Shown here: positions 43,875 to 52,779 of the stretch, one piece after another
Position numbering within the stretch: position 1 is the stretch's first letter
How the letters are laid out: each line of letters opens with the position of its first letter
Assembly (NCBI RefSeq): GCF_000701445.1
Contig: NZ_JNIX01000005.1
Coordinates: forward strand, 1 to 64,000
Length of the DNA: 64,000 nucleotides
Source of the DNA: Brevundimonas bacteroides DSM 4726
Lineage (GTDB): Bacteria > Pseudomonadota > Alphaproteobacteria > Caulobacterales > Caulobacteraceae
Direction: 5' to 3'
The notes under the pieces: generated by a model
What the model saw: the letters and a program-made list of their open reading frames with translations, nothing else
Told to the model about the DNA's origin: nothing
The model's database searches: none
Made by a program: the position numbers and the translations under genes

Positions 43875-44989
43875 AGGTTCAGCTCCAGAAAGATCAGGGC
43901 GAAGACGGCGTCCAGCGCGATGATGGCGAAGATGGCCTGAACCACGGCGGCGGTGACCCGCTGGCCCAGGCTCTCGACGTCGCCCGCAACCGCCATGCCC
44001 TGGCGACAGCCGATGGCGGCGATGACGATGGCGAACACCGGCGCCTTGATCATGCCCACCATCAGGTGGGTGTCCATCAGGGGATCGTCGCTGACCCGCT
44101 GAATAAAGAAGGCCGGGCCGTAATCGAGCTGGCTCCAGGTCACCAGCGCCCCGCCCATGAACCCGGCCAGCATCCCGACGAAGGTCAGCAGCGGCATCAT
44201 CACCAGCAGCGCTGCGAGCCGGGGGATTACCAGGGCCTGGAACGGATTGACGCCCATGACCTGCATGGCGTCGACCTCCTGGTTCATCCGCATTGAGCCG
44301 ATCTCGGCCGCGAAGGAGGACGCCGACCGCCCGGCGAGCAGGATGGCGGTGATCAGCACCGCCAGTTCGCGCAACACGGCCACGGCCACCAGCTGGACCG
44401 TGAAAACCCCCGCCCCGAACTGGGTCAGCAGATTGGCGCCCAGAAAGGCGATGACGGCGCCGATGAAGAAGTTGGTCACGGCGATGATCGGCAGGGCGTC
44501 CAGCCCGGCTCGGTCCGCCTGGCTGACCCACGCCGCCCAACGGATCTCGCCCGGACGGCGCAGGGCATGGCCCGACGCCGCCATCAGCCGACCCAGGAAT
44601 GCCATCGACAGCAGGAACTCAGCGCCGGCGTCATGCACGCCATGGCCGATCTTGGCGAAGAACCGAGTCAGGGACTTTTTGGCCGGCAAGGGACCGGCGG
44701 ACTGGCGCTCCAGCGTCTCCACCATCGCATAGATGCGGCCCGCTTCCGGCCGTGCGGCGAAGGCGTCCTTCGGGATGGCGCACCCGGACGCCTGCACGAG
44801 GGCCAGGGCCCCTGCGGTATCGAACCGGCCCAGGTCGCTGACATCGACCCGATCGACGGTCCGGCCTTCCAGGCCGTCGCCCAGCCGCACCGCCGCCTTG
44901 CCCAGCGTCATGGTGGTCCAGTCGCCGGACAGCCGCAGCAGGGTTCCCCCGCCCGTGGCCTCCTCGATCTGGAATTCCGCCGTTCTCAT
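43871..44989 (-). CDS. mlaE: Lipid-transport permease MlaE with N-terminal STAS domain
   Basis: The 372-residue permease has the MlaE signature 'SFAAEIGSMRMNQEVDAMQVMGVNP' (in blocks around 230-255) and five or six membrane helices after residue 150. Ahead of them, residues 1-110 form a STAS-like domain: 'LSGDWTTMTLGKAAVRL', then 'VDVSDLGRFDTAGALALVQA', which contains the D-x-x-G-x-x-D-x-A-G pattern. In E. coli the STAS protein MlaB is separate; here it is fused to the permease. The ATG at 44989 is preferred over a TTG one codon earlier. First gene of the operon. Confidence 0.92.
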   Translation of the reverse strand: MRTAEFQIEEATGGGTLLRLSGDWTTMTLGKAAVRLGDGLEGRTVDRVDVSDLGRFDTAGALALVQASGCAIPKDAFAARPEAGRIYAMVETLERQSAGPLPAKKSLTRFFAKIGHGVHDAGAEFLLSMAFLGRLMAASGHALRRPGEIRWAAWVSQADRAGLDALPIIAVTNFFIGAVIAFLGANLLTQFGAGVFTVQLVAVAVLRELAVLITAILLAGRSASSFAAEIGSMRMNQEVDAMQVMGVNPFQALVIPRLAALLVMMPLLTFVGMLAGFMGGALVTWSQLDYGPAFFIQRVSDDPLMDTHLMVGMIKAPVFAIVIAAIGCRQGMAVAGDVESLGQRVTAAVVQAIFAIIALDAVFALIFLELNL

Positions 44990-45097
44990 CAAGCCACCCT
45001 TAGCGGAGCGAATGCGAATCGAGAACGCCGCAGGTTGCGCCCATCCCTCATCAAAGCGGGCGCGTCGTCGCTCTGCAACAGGTGATGACTTGTGGCC

Positions 45098-46543
45098 TCA
45101 GAGCCGGGCGCGGACGGCCTTCAGATCGTCCACGAACCGCTCCCGCTCGCGCGCCTTGGCCGCCTCGTCCGGAAGGCGCAGCAGGTAGGAGGGATGCACC
45201 GTGATCATCGCCGTCGATCCATCTGGCAAGGACAGGGGCTGGCCCCGCTCCTGCGTCACCGCGACCTTGCGGCCCAGCACGCCCAGCGACGCCGTCGCGC
45301 CCAGCGCCAGGGTGAGGGCGGGCTTCACCAAACGCCGCTCCTGATCCAGCCACCAGCGGCAGGCGCTGACCTCGCTGGCGACGGGCGTCTTGTGCAGGCG
45401 GCGCTTGCCGCGCGGTTCGTGCTTGAAGTGCTTTACGGCGTTGGTGACAAAGACGTCCTCCCGATCGATGCCGGCCTCCTCCAGCGCCTCGTTCAGCACC
45501 TGCCCCGCCGGACCGACGAAGGGGCGTCCGGCCAGATCCTCCTGATCGCCCGGCTGCTCGCCCACGATCATCAGCTTGGCCTCTTTCGGCCCCTCGCCGC
45601 ACACGCCCTGCGTCGCATCGCGCCAGAGCGGACAGCGGCGACACGCCTGAACCGCGTGCTTGAGCTCGTCCAGCGTCGTGGCGATGAAGGCTTCCTCGAA
45701 CGACCCGTCGCGGGCGGACCTGGCGATCGCCTTGGCCAGGCGGGCATTGGGTTCTGTAGGGGCCGCTTGGACCATCGTCTCGGTGCGAGCGTGCGAGGCC
45801 GCGACCAGTTCCGGGATCAGCTGGGCCTCGGGCAGATTCTTCCAGTACCGTTTGGCCATTTCGCCCTGCATGGTCTTCGTCTTCAGCCGAGCCGGATTGA
45901 AGGTCGAGGCGTAATAGGTCTTCCAGAACTGCTCGACCTCGTCGTCCTGCGGCGCGTCCTCAGGCTGGGCGCCGGGGCCGAAGGTCAGGGCCTCGCCGTC
46001 CCAGAAGCAAGAGCCGTCCGGCGTCAGGATCGACCAGCGCATGGTCGTGAACCTCCGCACGAAGAAGCCGGACGTCTTCTCCAGCACCCGGTGCGCGGGC
46101 TCGAACCAGGCGACATAGAGTTCGCCATCCTCGTCGTCGATCAGGCGAAACCGGACGAAGGCCTTCATCTTGTGCGAGGCGCGGCTGACGTTCTTGGCCC
46201 GCTCCAGGGCGTCGGCGACATCGCGGTCGGACACGACCTTCATCAGGTCCGGCTGGTCGCGCAGCCGCCAAAGCAAACGGTAGAGCAGGTCGAGGCGGTC
46301 TTCCGAGCGGTGCAGGATCACCTCCTGCGCGACCTCCACGAAGGCCTTGGGGACAGTGAAAGCCGCTTCACGGGTTGGCCCGGAATGCTCAGTCGCTTCA
46401 GCCGAAAACAGGTCCCCCGACGCCTCCGAACCCGGCACCACGAACCGCGCCTGTGCCGGTTCCACGCCCGCCAGCCGGAACCGCCGCGCCGCCGCGCGCC
46501 AGCCGTCGAAGTCGGTCTCGTGATCCAGGACGGCGGTCGCCAT
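45098..46543 (-). CDS. UdgX-family uracil-DNA glycosylase with N-terminal DUF4130 domain
   Basis: The 481-residue protein has a helical N-terminal domain of the DUF4130 type (to about 270). A UDG-superfamily C-terminal domain follows. Seen: four cysteines for the Fe-S cluster beginning 'ACRRCPLWRDATQGVCGEG' (about 290-308), motif A 'GEQPGDQEDLAGRPF' (328-342), the UdgX-specific loop 'KRRLHKTP' (380-387) with H384, and motif B 'HPSYLLR' (450-456). In characterised UdgX the loop histidine links covalently to the abasic site after uracil removal. The gene follows the radical SAM gene with one base between them. Confidence 0.9.
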   Translation of the reverse strand: MATAVLDHETDFDGWRAAARRFRLAGVEPAQARFVVPGSEASGDLFSAEATEHSGPTREAAFTVPKAFVEVAQEVILHRSEDRLDLLYRLLWRLRDQPDLMKVVSDRDVADALERAKNVSRASHKMKAFVRFRLIDDEDGELYVAWFEPAHRVLEKTSGFFVRRFTTMRWSILTPDGSCFWDGEALTFGPGAQPEDAPQDDEVEQFWKTYYASTFNPARLKTKTMQGEMAKRYWKNLPEAQLIPELVAASHARTETMVQAAPTEPNARLAKAIARSARDGSFEEAFIATTLDELKHAVQACRRCPLWRDATQGVCGEGPKEAKLMIVGEQPGDQEDLAGRPFVGPAGQVLNEALEEAGIDREDVFVTNAVKHFKHEPRGKRRLHKTPVASEVSACRWWLDQERRLVKPALTLALGATASLGVLGRKVAVTQERGQPLSLPDGSTAMITVHPSYLLRLPDEAAKARERERFVDDLKAVRARL

Positions 46544-46544
46544 C

Positions 46545-47786
46545 TCAGAACAACGTCAGCTGTTCCGGTCGCGGTTCCGGCGCGATCCGCGCGCGCAGAT
46601 CGACCGCGTCGGTCAGGCCGCCCGGCGTCCAGTCCAGGGTGGTGATGAACGGCCGCACCTTGTCGATGCCCCGACACAGCCGCGCGACATCCTCGAGCCG
46701 CAGCGTGCGGTAGCGCCGGACCGAAATCATGCGATCGACCGACTTCACGCCCAGCCCCGGCACGCGCAGCAGCCGCTCACGCGGGGCGCTGTTGACGTCG
46801 ACGGGGAACTCCTCTCGCCTGTTCAGCGCCCAGGCCAGCTTGGGGTCGATGGCGAGATCGAGCATGCCGCCTGTCGTCGCCTCGCCGATCTCGGGCGGCG
46901 AGAAACCGTAGAAACGCATCAGCCAGTCGGCCTGATACAGCCGATGTTCCCGCATTAAAGGAGGCTTCGTCACCGGCAGCGCCGAGCTCGCGTCCGGGAT
47001 CGGGCTGAACGCGGAGTAGTAGACACGGCGTAGTCCATAGCCGCCATACAACGACGCAGACCGGTCGATGATCTCCGTGTCCGGCGCGCCGTCAGCCCCG
47101 ACGATCAGCTGGGTCGACTGGCCGGCCGGGGCGAACTTCGGCGGCCGCGCCCTGGCCTTCTTGTCAGACTTCGCCGCCTGCACCTTCAGCCGCACGTCGG
47201 CCATGGCCTTTTTGATGACGCCGACATCCTTCTGCGGGGCCAGACGACCCATCGCCTCGTCGCGCGGCAGCTCGATGTTGGCCGACAGGCGGTCGGCGTA
47301 CAGTCCCGCCTCCTCCACCAGCTTGGGATCGGCCTCGGGGATCAGCTTGAGGTGGATGTAGCCGCGGAAGTGATGCTCCTCGCGCAGCTTTTTCGCCACG
47401 AGAACCAGCTGCTCCATCGTGTAGTCGCCGTTGCGGATGATCCCCGACGACAGAAACAGCCCCTCGATATAGTTCCTCTTGTAGAAGTTCAGGGTCAGCT
47501 CGACGACCTCATCGACGGTGAACCGTGCCCGCTGCACGTTCGAAGATACGCGGTTGATGCAGTAGACGCAGTCGTAGATGCAGAAGTTGGTCAGCAAGAT
47601 CTTGAGCAGGCTGACGCACCGCCCGTCCGGCGTATAGGCGTGGCAGATGCCCATCCCCTCGGTCGAGCCGATCCCCTTGCCGCCCCGGCTGTCGCGCTTG
47701 GACGTGCCGGACGAGGCGCATGAGGCGTCATATTTCGCCGCATCCGCCAGCACGGCGAGTTTGTGTCTGAGATCCAGCTGCGCCAT
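46545..47786 (-). CDS. Putative DNA modification/repair radical SAM protein
   Basis: This 413-residue protein has the radical SAM cluster 'CIYDCVYC' (about 70-77), and before it 'GSTEGMGICHAYTPDGRCVSLLKILLTNF' in parts. A helix-hairpin-helix-like segment in the C-terminal third ('VNSAPRERLLRVPGLGVKSVDRMI') would bind DNA. The family is defined as a putative DNA modification/repair radical SAM protein and habitually pairs with a DUF4130-UDG protein, as it does here. The reaction is not established. The ATG at 47786 is preceded by a candidate SOS box. Confidence 0.9.
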   Translation of the reverse strand: MAQLDLRHKLAVLADAAKYDASCASSGTSKRDSRGGKGIGSTEGMGICHAYTPDGRCVSLLKILLTNFCIYDCVYCINRVSSNVQRARFTVDEVVELTLNFYKRNYIEGLFLSSGIIRNGDYTMEQLVLVAKKLREEHHFRGYIHLKLIPEADPKLVEEAGLYADRLSANIELPRDEAMGRLAPQKDVGVIKKAMADVRLKVQAAKSDKKARARPPKFAPAGQSTQLIVGADGAPDTEIIDRSASLYGGYGLRRVYYSAFSPIPDASSALPVTKPPLMREHRLYQADWLMRFYGFSPPEIGEATTGGMLDLAIDPKLAWALNRREEFPVDVNSAPRERLLRVPGLGVKSVDRMISVRRYRTLRLEDVARLCRGIDKVRPFITTLDWTPGGLTDAVDLRARIAPEPRPEQLTLF

Positions 47787-47788
47787 AT

Positions 47789-47803
47789 GTTGCCATTATG
47801 TTC
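47789..47803. promoter_or_regulatory. Candidate LexA (SOS) box upstream of the repair operon
   Basis: GTTG, seven bases, then GTTC: one mismatch from the alphaproteobacterial direct-repeat SOS box GTTC-N7-GTTC. It begins 3 bases upstream of the radical SAM start codon. A GAAC at 47812-47815 adds a partial inverted arm. Short and low in information, so tentative. Confidence 0.35.
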
Positions 47804-47843
47804 TCATTCAAGAACTCTGGCTAGGGGCGCCGTGTCGCAGCGA

Positions 47844-48773
47844 TCACCGCAGATAGTTGAGCAACGTCACTTCCCGCAGTTGACTGACCACCTGGGCCGA
47901 GGCCTGCACCGCCACCTGCGCCAGCTGCAGGTCCGTCACCGCCTGCGCCAGGTCCGCATCGGTCCGGTCCGACACAAGCTCGTTCAGCGAGGTGATCTGG
48001 GCCGTATGGCTGACAGCCATCTGGTCGATGCGCTTCTGCAGGGAGCCGTTCCGCGACGCCACGTCGACGGTGGCGTTCCTCGCCGCGTCCAGCCGCGAGA
48101 GCTGAGCGGTCAGAAAGGTCTTCTGCGCCTCCGTCGGCTTGCCCGTCAGAGGGCCGGTCGCGGGATTGTCGTGATATGCCTTGATGTCGCGGAAGATCTG
48201 GAAGATGTCCGTTCCCAACTCATTGGCCAGGTAGCCAGTCTCAACCGACGTGTTCTCCGCCACGCGCGACACTGGCTTGATGGTGTCGTTGCCAAACACG
48301 GAGGCGACACTGGCGGCGGCTGCCAGATCGCTCAGGGTACCCACCGACACCGGCGCGTTTGACGTGTCCGCCCCGGCGAACAGATAGCCGCCCTGGTGAC
48401 GCGCGTTGAGCCCGTTCGACACCGACATGAAGTAGCCTTCCAGCTCCAGCATCAGGGTGCCGGCCGAATCCGACGATAGGACGTTGCCGACCGCCTCGCG
48501 CGCGCCAGCGACTCCATCGATCATCTGGTTCAGCGCCAGATCCTGGGCTTCCAGACGGGCCGCCACGACCTCGCCGGTATCCAGAAAGCCCTGCACCCGG
48601 CTGACCGCGCCCTTCAGCGCCGTCAGGGTCTCAGCGCCCCGGCCGAAGCCGGTCATGTCGGTGGCGACCTTCTGGGTCGATACTCGCTCGGATGCGTCGG
48701 CCTGCCGCTGCTGCGAGGCCATCAGATCAAGCAGGGCCGACTGATAATTTCCTGTGGTGGAGACGCGGCTCAT
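47844..48773 (-). CDS. flgL: Flagellar hook-associated protein FlgL (HAP3)
   Basis: The 309-residue protein has the flagellin-type N-terminal helix 'MSRVSTTGNYQSALLDLMASQQRQADASERVSTQ' in two parts, and a matching C-terminal helix 'LAQAVTDLQLAQVAVQASAQVVSQL' ahead of 'TLLNYLR'. Between lies a variable domain. FlgL connects the hook-filament junction to flagellin. It overlaps the flgK stop by one base and is transcribed with it from a sigma-54 promoter at 51030-51044. Confidence 0.93.
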   Translation of the reverse strand: MSRVSTTGNYQSALLDLMASQQRQADASERVSTQKVATDMTGFGRGAETLTALKGAVSRVQGFLDTGEVVAARLEAQDLALNQMIDGVAGAREAVGNVLSSDSAGTLMLELEGYFMSVSNGLNARHQGGYLFAGADTSNAPVSVGTLSDLAAAASVASVFGNDTIKPVSRVAENTSVETGYLANELGTDIFQIFRDIKAYHDNPATGPLTGKPTEAQKTFLTAQLSRLDAARNATVDVASRNGSLQKRIDQMAVSHTAQITSLNELVSDRTDADLAQAVTDLQLAQVAVQASAQVVSQLREVTLLNYLR

Positions 48774-50893
48774 CAGATCATCCTCAGAAGCGTGTCGTAC
48801 ATCTCGCTGGCCGCCTGGATCAGCCGGGCCGAGGCGTTGAAGGCCTGCTGATAGGTGGTCATCAGCACCAGCTCCTCGTCCAGATTGACGCCCTCATGGT
48901 TCGACTGGCGAGCGTTGGCCTCGGTCGACAGGGCGACGGCGCTGTCGCGCCGTGTCTTGGCCGACTGGGCCTTGCCGCCGATCTCACCGGACAGTTCGGA
49001 CGCATAGCGCGAAACAGACAGGCTCCCGCCCGGACTATCTCCGGCAGCCGAAAACCTTGCCGTCACCTGACCGGCGTCGGCCAGAGACAAGGCGCCGCGA
49101 CCATCTCCGGTCGACAGCGATGTCGTGCCGGGGGCCGCCAACAGGTTCAGTTGGGCCAGCGCGAGTCTGGACGGGCTCTGCTGGATGTCGGTGCGCACCT
49201 TGAATCCGTCAGCGCGCGACGCCCGCACGCCGCCCCCCAGCCCGAACAGCTCGGTCGCCGAAACGCCGGACGGAACCTGAGTGGTCGTGTCCTGCAACAC
49301 CGACAGGCGCGGGGTCGGGTCGCCGATGCCGGTGAACTTGAGCTCGCCCGTCGTCGTATCCAGAGCATAGGAGCCGTAGCGGCCGACGCCCGTTGCCGTG
49401 CTGTTAAGCGCAGTGACCAGGTCCCCGACCGTGCCACCGGCGGGGATCGCCACCTGGATGTCACGCAGCCGCGAGCCGTCGCCGTCGGTGAAGCGGAACG
49501 TCAGGGTCTCACCTGCCGTGAAGCCGTGGGCCGAGCCCGCCGTCAGCCCCATATCGTAGAGCGACGGGCGGTCGCTCGAGATCAGGTCGTTCAGTCCGAA
49601 ATAGTGCGAGAAGCCCCGCCCGGCCTTTGCGCTCGGACTGGTCGGATCATCCGCCACCGCCACACCGTTGCCGCCCGCAGCCGTGATCGACAGACGCCCC
49701 CCGGTGAAGCTGGCCGTCGCCGCCCCGCCCAGCGCGGCGTTCAGGTCGGTCAGGAAGTTCGCAGGCGTCGAGGCTGCCCCATTGATCGTCAACGTCCCGC
49801 CCGAGAAAACGATGTCGGCCCGGGTTGTGATCGCGCCGGTAGTCGGATTGACCACGGCGATCGTTGTTCCTCCGGTGAAGCCGGTGACCGCCGTCGCCAG
49901 CGCTTGGCCCACGTTCTTGCCGGTCAGGGCCGTCGGCGCAGGCACCGAGGAGTTGGCGTTGTGGGCGCGGTTCAGCTCGTCGGCGATTCGGGTGACCAGT
50001 TCGGCCAGACGTTCGGCGGTCTGCGGCGCGTCGACGTCGCGCAGCTCCAGCAGACCCTTGATCTCGCCGGACTTCAGCCCTTCGGCCAAAGCCCGCTTGG
50101 TCGCGCCAGGCTCGGTGACCCAGATTTCATTGAAGGCCGTCTCGGCGTTGACGGTGCCCGCACGATTGTATTCCAGTGTGGCGGCGCCGTTGCCGGCCAG
50201 CAGCACGCCCGCGCTGGTGCGGATCGACACCCCGCCGACCGAACGCTGCGTCACCTGCACATCCAGGATGGACGACAGCTCGCTGACTAGCCGCGCCTGC
50301 TGGGTCTGGGCGCCCGAGGCGTCGCCGTCCAGCACCACGGCCCGGGCGATGTCCAGGTTCAGGGTCTCGATCTGCTGCAGCAGGCTGTTGGCCTTCTCGA
50401 CGGCGCTCTCGATGCGGCCGTCGGCGTCCTCGCGCACGGCCTGGATCTGGCCCGAGATGCGCTCGGCCTCGTCGAAGACGCTCTGGGCCTTGAACAGGGC
50501 GTCCTGGCGCCGCGGCGCCGAGGTCGGGTCTTCGGCGGCGACGGCGAAGGACGAGAAGATGTCGTCGATCTGGGAGAAGAAGCCCGTGTCTCCGCCCGGA
50601 TCCCCAAACAGCGACTGGATGCGGTCATACAGTTCATAGCGCACGCCCTGGCGGCTGGCCTCGGCCCCGGCCGACAGGCTGGCGGCCTGGAGAAAGCGGT
50701 CGGTGGCCAGACGGATCCGCGCGATCTCCACGCCCGTGCCGACGCCTTGGGTCGACAGGGACTGCTGGTCGGCGATCTTGCGGACATAGCCGGGCGTGTT
50801 GACGTTGGAGACGTTGTCCGAGACCACCCGCAGCTGCGTCTGGGCGGTCTGCAGGCCCGAGTTGGCGATGTTCAGGATGGTGTTCAAACTCAT
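48773..50893 (-). CDS. flgK: Flagellar hook-associated protein FlgK (HAP1)
   Basis: This 706-residue protein starts 'MSLNTILNIANSGLQTAQTQLRVVSDNVSNVNTPGYVRKI', whose blocks are the rod/hook-family N-terminal motif. It ends 'EELVLMTTYQQAFNASARLIQAASEMYDTLLRM', the matching C-terminal motif. Both terminal helices are intact, and the centre is a long variable domain rich in Thr/Gly/Ala. FlgK joins hook and filament. First gene of flgKL, about 120 bases downstream of a minus-strand sigma-54 promoter, as expected for late hook-filament genes of Caulobacter relatives. Confidence 0.94.
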   Translation of the reverse strand: MSLNTILNIANSGLQTAQTQLRVVSDNVSNVNTPGYVRKIADQQSLSTQGVGTGVEIARIRLATDRFLQAASLSAGAEASRQGVRYELYDRIQSLFGDPGGDTGFFSQIDDIFSSFAVAAEDPTSAPRRQDALFKAQSVFDEAERISGQIQAVREDADGRIESAVEKANSLLQQIETLNLDIARAVVLDGDASGAQTQQARLVSELSSILDVQVTQRSVGGVSIRTSAGVLLAGNGAATLEYNRAGTVNAETAFNEIWVTEPGATKRALAEGLKSGEIKGLLELRDVDAPQTAERLAELVTRIADELNRAHNANSSVPAPTALTGKNVGQALATAVTGFTGGTTIAVVNPTTGAITTRADIVFSGGTLTINGAASTPANFLTDLNAALGGAATASFTGGRLSITAAGGNGVAVADDPTSPSAKAGRGFSHYFGLNDLISSDRPSLYDMGLTAGSAHGFTAGETLTFRFTDGDGSRLRDIQVAIPAGGTVGDLVTALNSTATGVGRYGSYALDTTTGELKFTGIGDPTPRLSVLQDTTTQVPSGVSATELFGLGGGVRASRADGFKVRTDIQQSPSRLALAQLNLLAAPGTTSLSTGDGRGALSLADAGQVTARFSAAGDSPGGSLSVSRYASELSGEIGGKAQSAKTRRDSAVALSTEANARQSNHEGVNLDEELVLMTTYQQAFNASARLIQAASEMYDTLLRMI

Positions 50894-51029
50894 CGGATTA
50901 ACCCTCCACCCGGCAAGCCCTGCCCGCAGCCTTGCGAACTTTGCCCAGCCGCGCGCGAGGGGTCGGTCACGACACCGCTGATTTCATTCGATAAATGATC
51001 TGACGACCGCTTCATGCGGGAAACGACGC

Positions 51030-51044
51030 GCAAGCCGCGGGCCA
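51030..51044 (-). promoter_or_regulatory. Sigma-54 promoter of flgKL
   Basis: On the minus strand the sequence reads TGGCCCGCGGCTTGC, one mismatch from TGGCAC-N5-TTGC, with exact GG-N10-GC spacing. Transcription would start near 51018, leaving a leader of about 125 bases before flgK. Confidence 0.72.
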
Positions 51045-51181
51045 GCCCGGCGCATCGGCGGGATGCCGGGCAAAAACCGTCCGTCGCACGGCAAGAATGA
51101 TCGGCGCGGCGCGAAACCCGGCCTCTGCAGGCCGATCCGGTTCTTACACGTTTTCCGTATCTTACGAGCTGTTCCCGCATC

Positions 51182-51196
51182 TGGCCCGCCGCTTGC
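51182..51196 (+). promoter_or_regulatory. Sigma-54 promoter of the fliK-flgD-flgE operon
   Basis: TGGCCCGCCGCTTGC matches TGGCAC-N5-TTGC with one mismatch and exact GG-N10-GC spacing. It differs from the flgKL promoter at a single base. It ends 67 bases before the fliK start and argues against any start of fliK upstream of it. Confidence 0.75.
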
Positions 51197-51263
51197 GACG
51201 GGGCCGGCGAATGTTCCGGTGCAGCAGGCGCCACACCCCTCCAGACCAAAGCCGCCTGCGCTC

Positions 51264-52775
51264 ATGTCCGCCGCCGTCCTTCTGCCAGTCGTCGCACCGT
51301 CCACCCCTGCGAAGGGCGCGAAGGTCGATGCGCGCGCGGCCTCGAACGCCGACACCTTCAGTGCCGCATTGGAAGCGGCTGGTCCGGCCGAGCCCGCCCC
51401 CGAGCCCGCTTCCAAGGCCGAAGCAGCCCCGCAGCCCCCGGTCGAGCAAGCTTCCGCGTCCGAACCCGGTCAGCCCGCGAACGACACGGCGACGCCCGCC
51501 CCGGCCGTCACCGCGGTCCTTCCTTCGCCGCTGGCCGTCCAGACCGTCCTCCTCGCGGCGGACGGCGTGACCTCGGAAGCGACAGCCTCTCCCGTCGCAC
51601 CTGCCGTCTCGCCGTCCCTTGATGCCGAAACCGCTTCAGTGGCTGGCTTCTCTGACGCGACCGAGGCGGCTGACCAGATGCTGGCTGAGACGGCTCAGCC
51701 GTCCCGCTCGACCGAGACCACCTCGCGCGGAAAGTCGGCCGAGGCCCCTCCTGTCGCCGTCGACGCTGGACAGGCCGAAGAGACCCTGCGCAAGCCCGAT
51801 CCCGCCTCTGCCGAAGAGGCGAAACCTCTGACGCCGGTCGCCTCCGACCGCGCCCGAGATGTCGCCAACGCCCGCTCCGCCGTAATCACGCCGCTGCGTC
51901 CGGCGAAGGCCGTCGAGCCTGCGGCTGCCTCGACCGCCGAAACCCTCCCCGCTGCCGATGGGGCGGAGGTCGACGCCGGGAACGAGGCTCCTGCGACAGC
52001 CACCCCCACGACGCCGCCCGCCGAGACGGCTCGCGTCCGCGACATCATCGACCGCGCGCTGGCCCGGCCGTCGGCGCAAGGCGCGGCCTCAGCCGAAACC
52101 GAGGGTGCCCGCGCCGACGTTAAGGCCCCGACCGACACCGCGTCGGCGACCAAGACCACGCCGAGCCTGTCAGAGCCGACTATCGCGAAGTCGCCGATCG
52201 AGGTCCCTGCAGCGGTGCTCCCGCCCGCGTCGGCTGACGACGCCCCCGCCGCGCCGCTGTCCGGCCCGTCAACCGCTCCCGAGACGCGCCCGGCTGAAGC
52301 CTCCTCCGCACCGATCCTGTCCACCCTCTCGAGCGCCGCCGTCGAGACCACCGCCCAGATCGCCGCACAGATCGTGCGCAAGCTGGAAGGCCGCTCCACC
52401 CGCTTCGAGATGGCGCTGACGCCTGACGACCTCGGCCGTGTCGATGTGATCCTGGACATCGACGCCGATGGCGCACTGCACGCCACCCTTGCCTTCGACA
52501 ACCCGGTCGCCGCGACCGAACTGCGCGGGCGAGCCGACGAACTGCGTCGACAGCTGATCGAGGCGGGCTTCAGCGTCGCCGACGACGCCCTGTCCTTCTC
52601 CGAGCGCGATCCGTCCGCCGGTCAGGGCGGGGCCTTCGACCGCGAGGCCGACCCCAGGAACGCCCGCGCCTTCGGGGCCGCTTCGCGCCTGACCGCCGAG
52701 GCCGATCTCTCGCTCCAGACGCCGGCCTGGATTTCTCTCAGCCTGACGCCCGCTGGCGTCGATGTGAAGGTCTGA
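51264..52775 (+). CDS. fliK: Flagellar hook-length control protein FliK
   Basis: The 503-residue protein is Ala/Pro/Thr/Glu-rich and low-complexity over residues 1-360, as is usual for FliK. A conserved C-terminal flagellar hook domain has 'RFEMALTPDDLGRVDVILDIDADGALH' split over the L-x-P-x-x-L-G-x-V-x-V motif (about 392-418) and ends before a short tail. FliK measures hook length and switches export specificity. I chose ATG 51264 because the sigma-54 promoter lies just upstream and earlier in-frame codons would lie within it. flgD follows 4 bases later. Confidence 0.85.
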   Translation: MSAAVLLPVVAPSTPAKGAKVDARAASNADTFSAALEAAGPAEPAPEPASKAEAAPQPPVEQASASEPGQPANDTATPAPAVTAVLPSPLAVQTVLLAADGVTSEATASPVAPAVSPSLDAETASVAGFSDATEAADQMLAETAQPSRSTETTSRGKSAEAPPVAVDAGQAEETLRKPDPASAEEAKPLTPVASDRARDVANARSAVITPLRPAKAVEPAAASTAETLPAADGAEVDAGNEAPATATPTTPPAETARVRDIIDRALARPSAQGAASAETEGARADVKAPTDTASATKTTPSLSEPTIAKSPIEVPAAVLPPASADDAPAAPLSGPSTAPETRPAEASSAPILSTLSSAAVETTAQIAAQIVRKLEGRSTRFEMALTPDDLGRVDVILDIDADGALHATLAFDNPVAATELRGRADELRRQLIEAGFSVADDALSFSERDPSAGQGGAFDREADPRNARAFGAASRLTAEADLSLQTPAWISLSLTPAGVDVKV

Positions 52776-52779
52776 CCCC

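Larger units (their letters stand above)
50894..51263. other. Divergent flagellar promoter region
   Basis: This 370-base gap between flgK and fliK holds no supported gene. It contains two sigma-54-type promoters facing opposite ways, annotated at 51030-51044 and 51182-51196. GC-rich stretches with CCGGGCAAAAACCG (from about 51066) may be a binding site for an FlbD-like activator, but I cannot confirm that. Confidence 0.7.
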
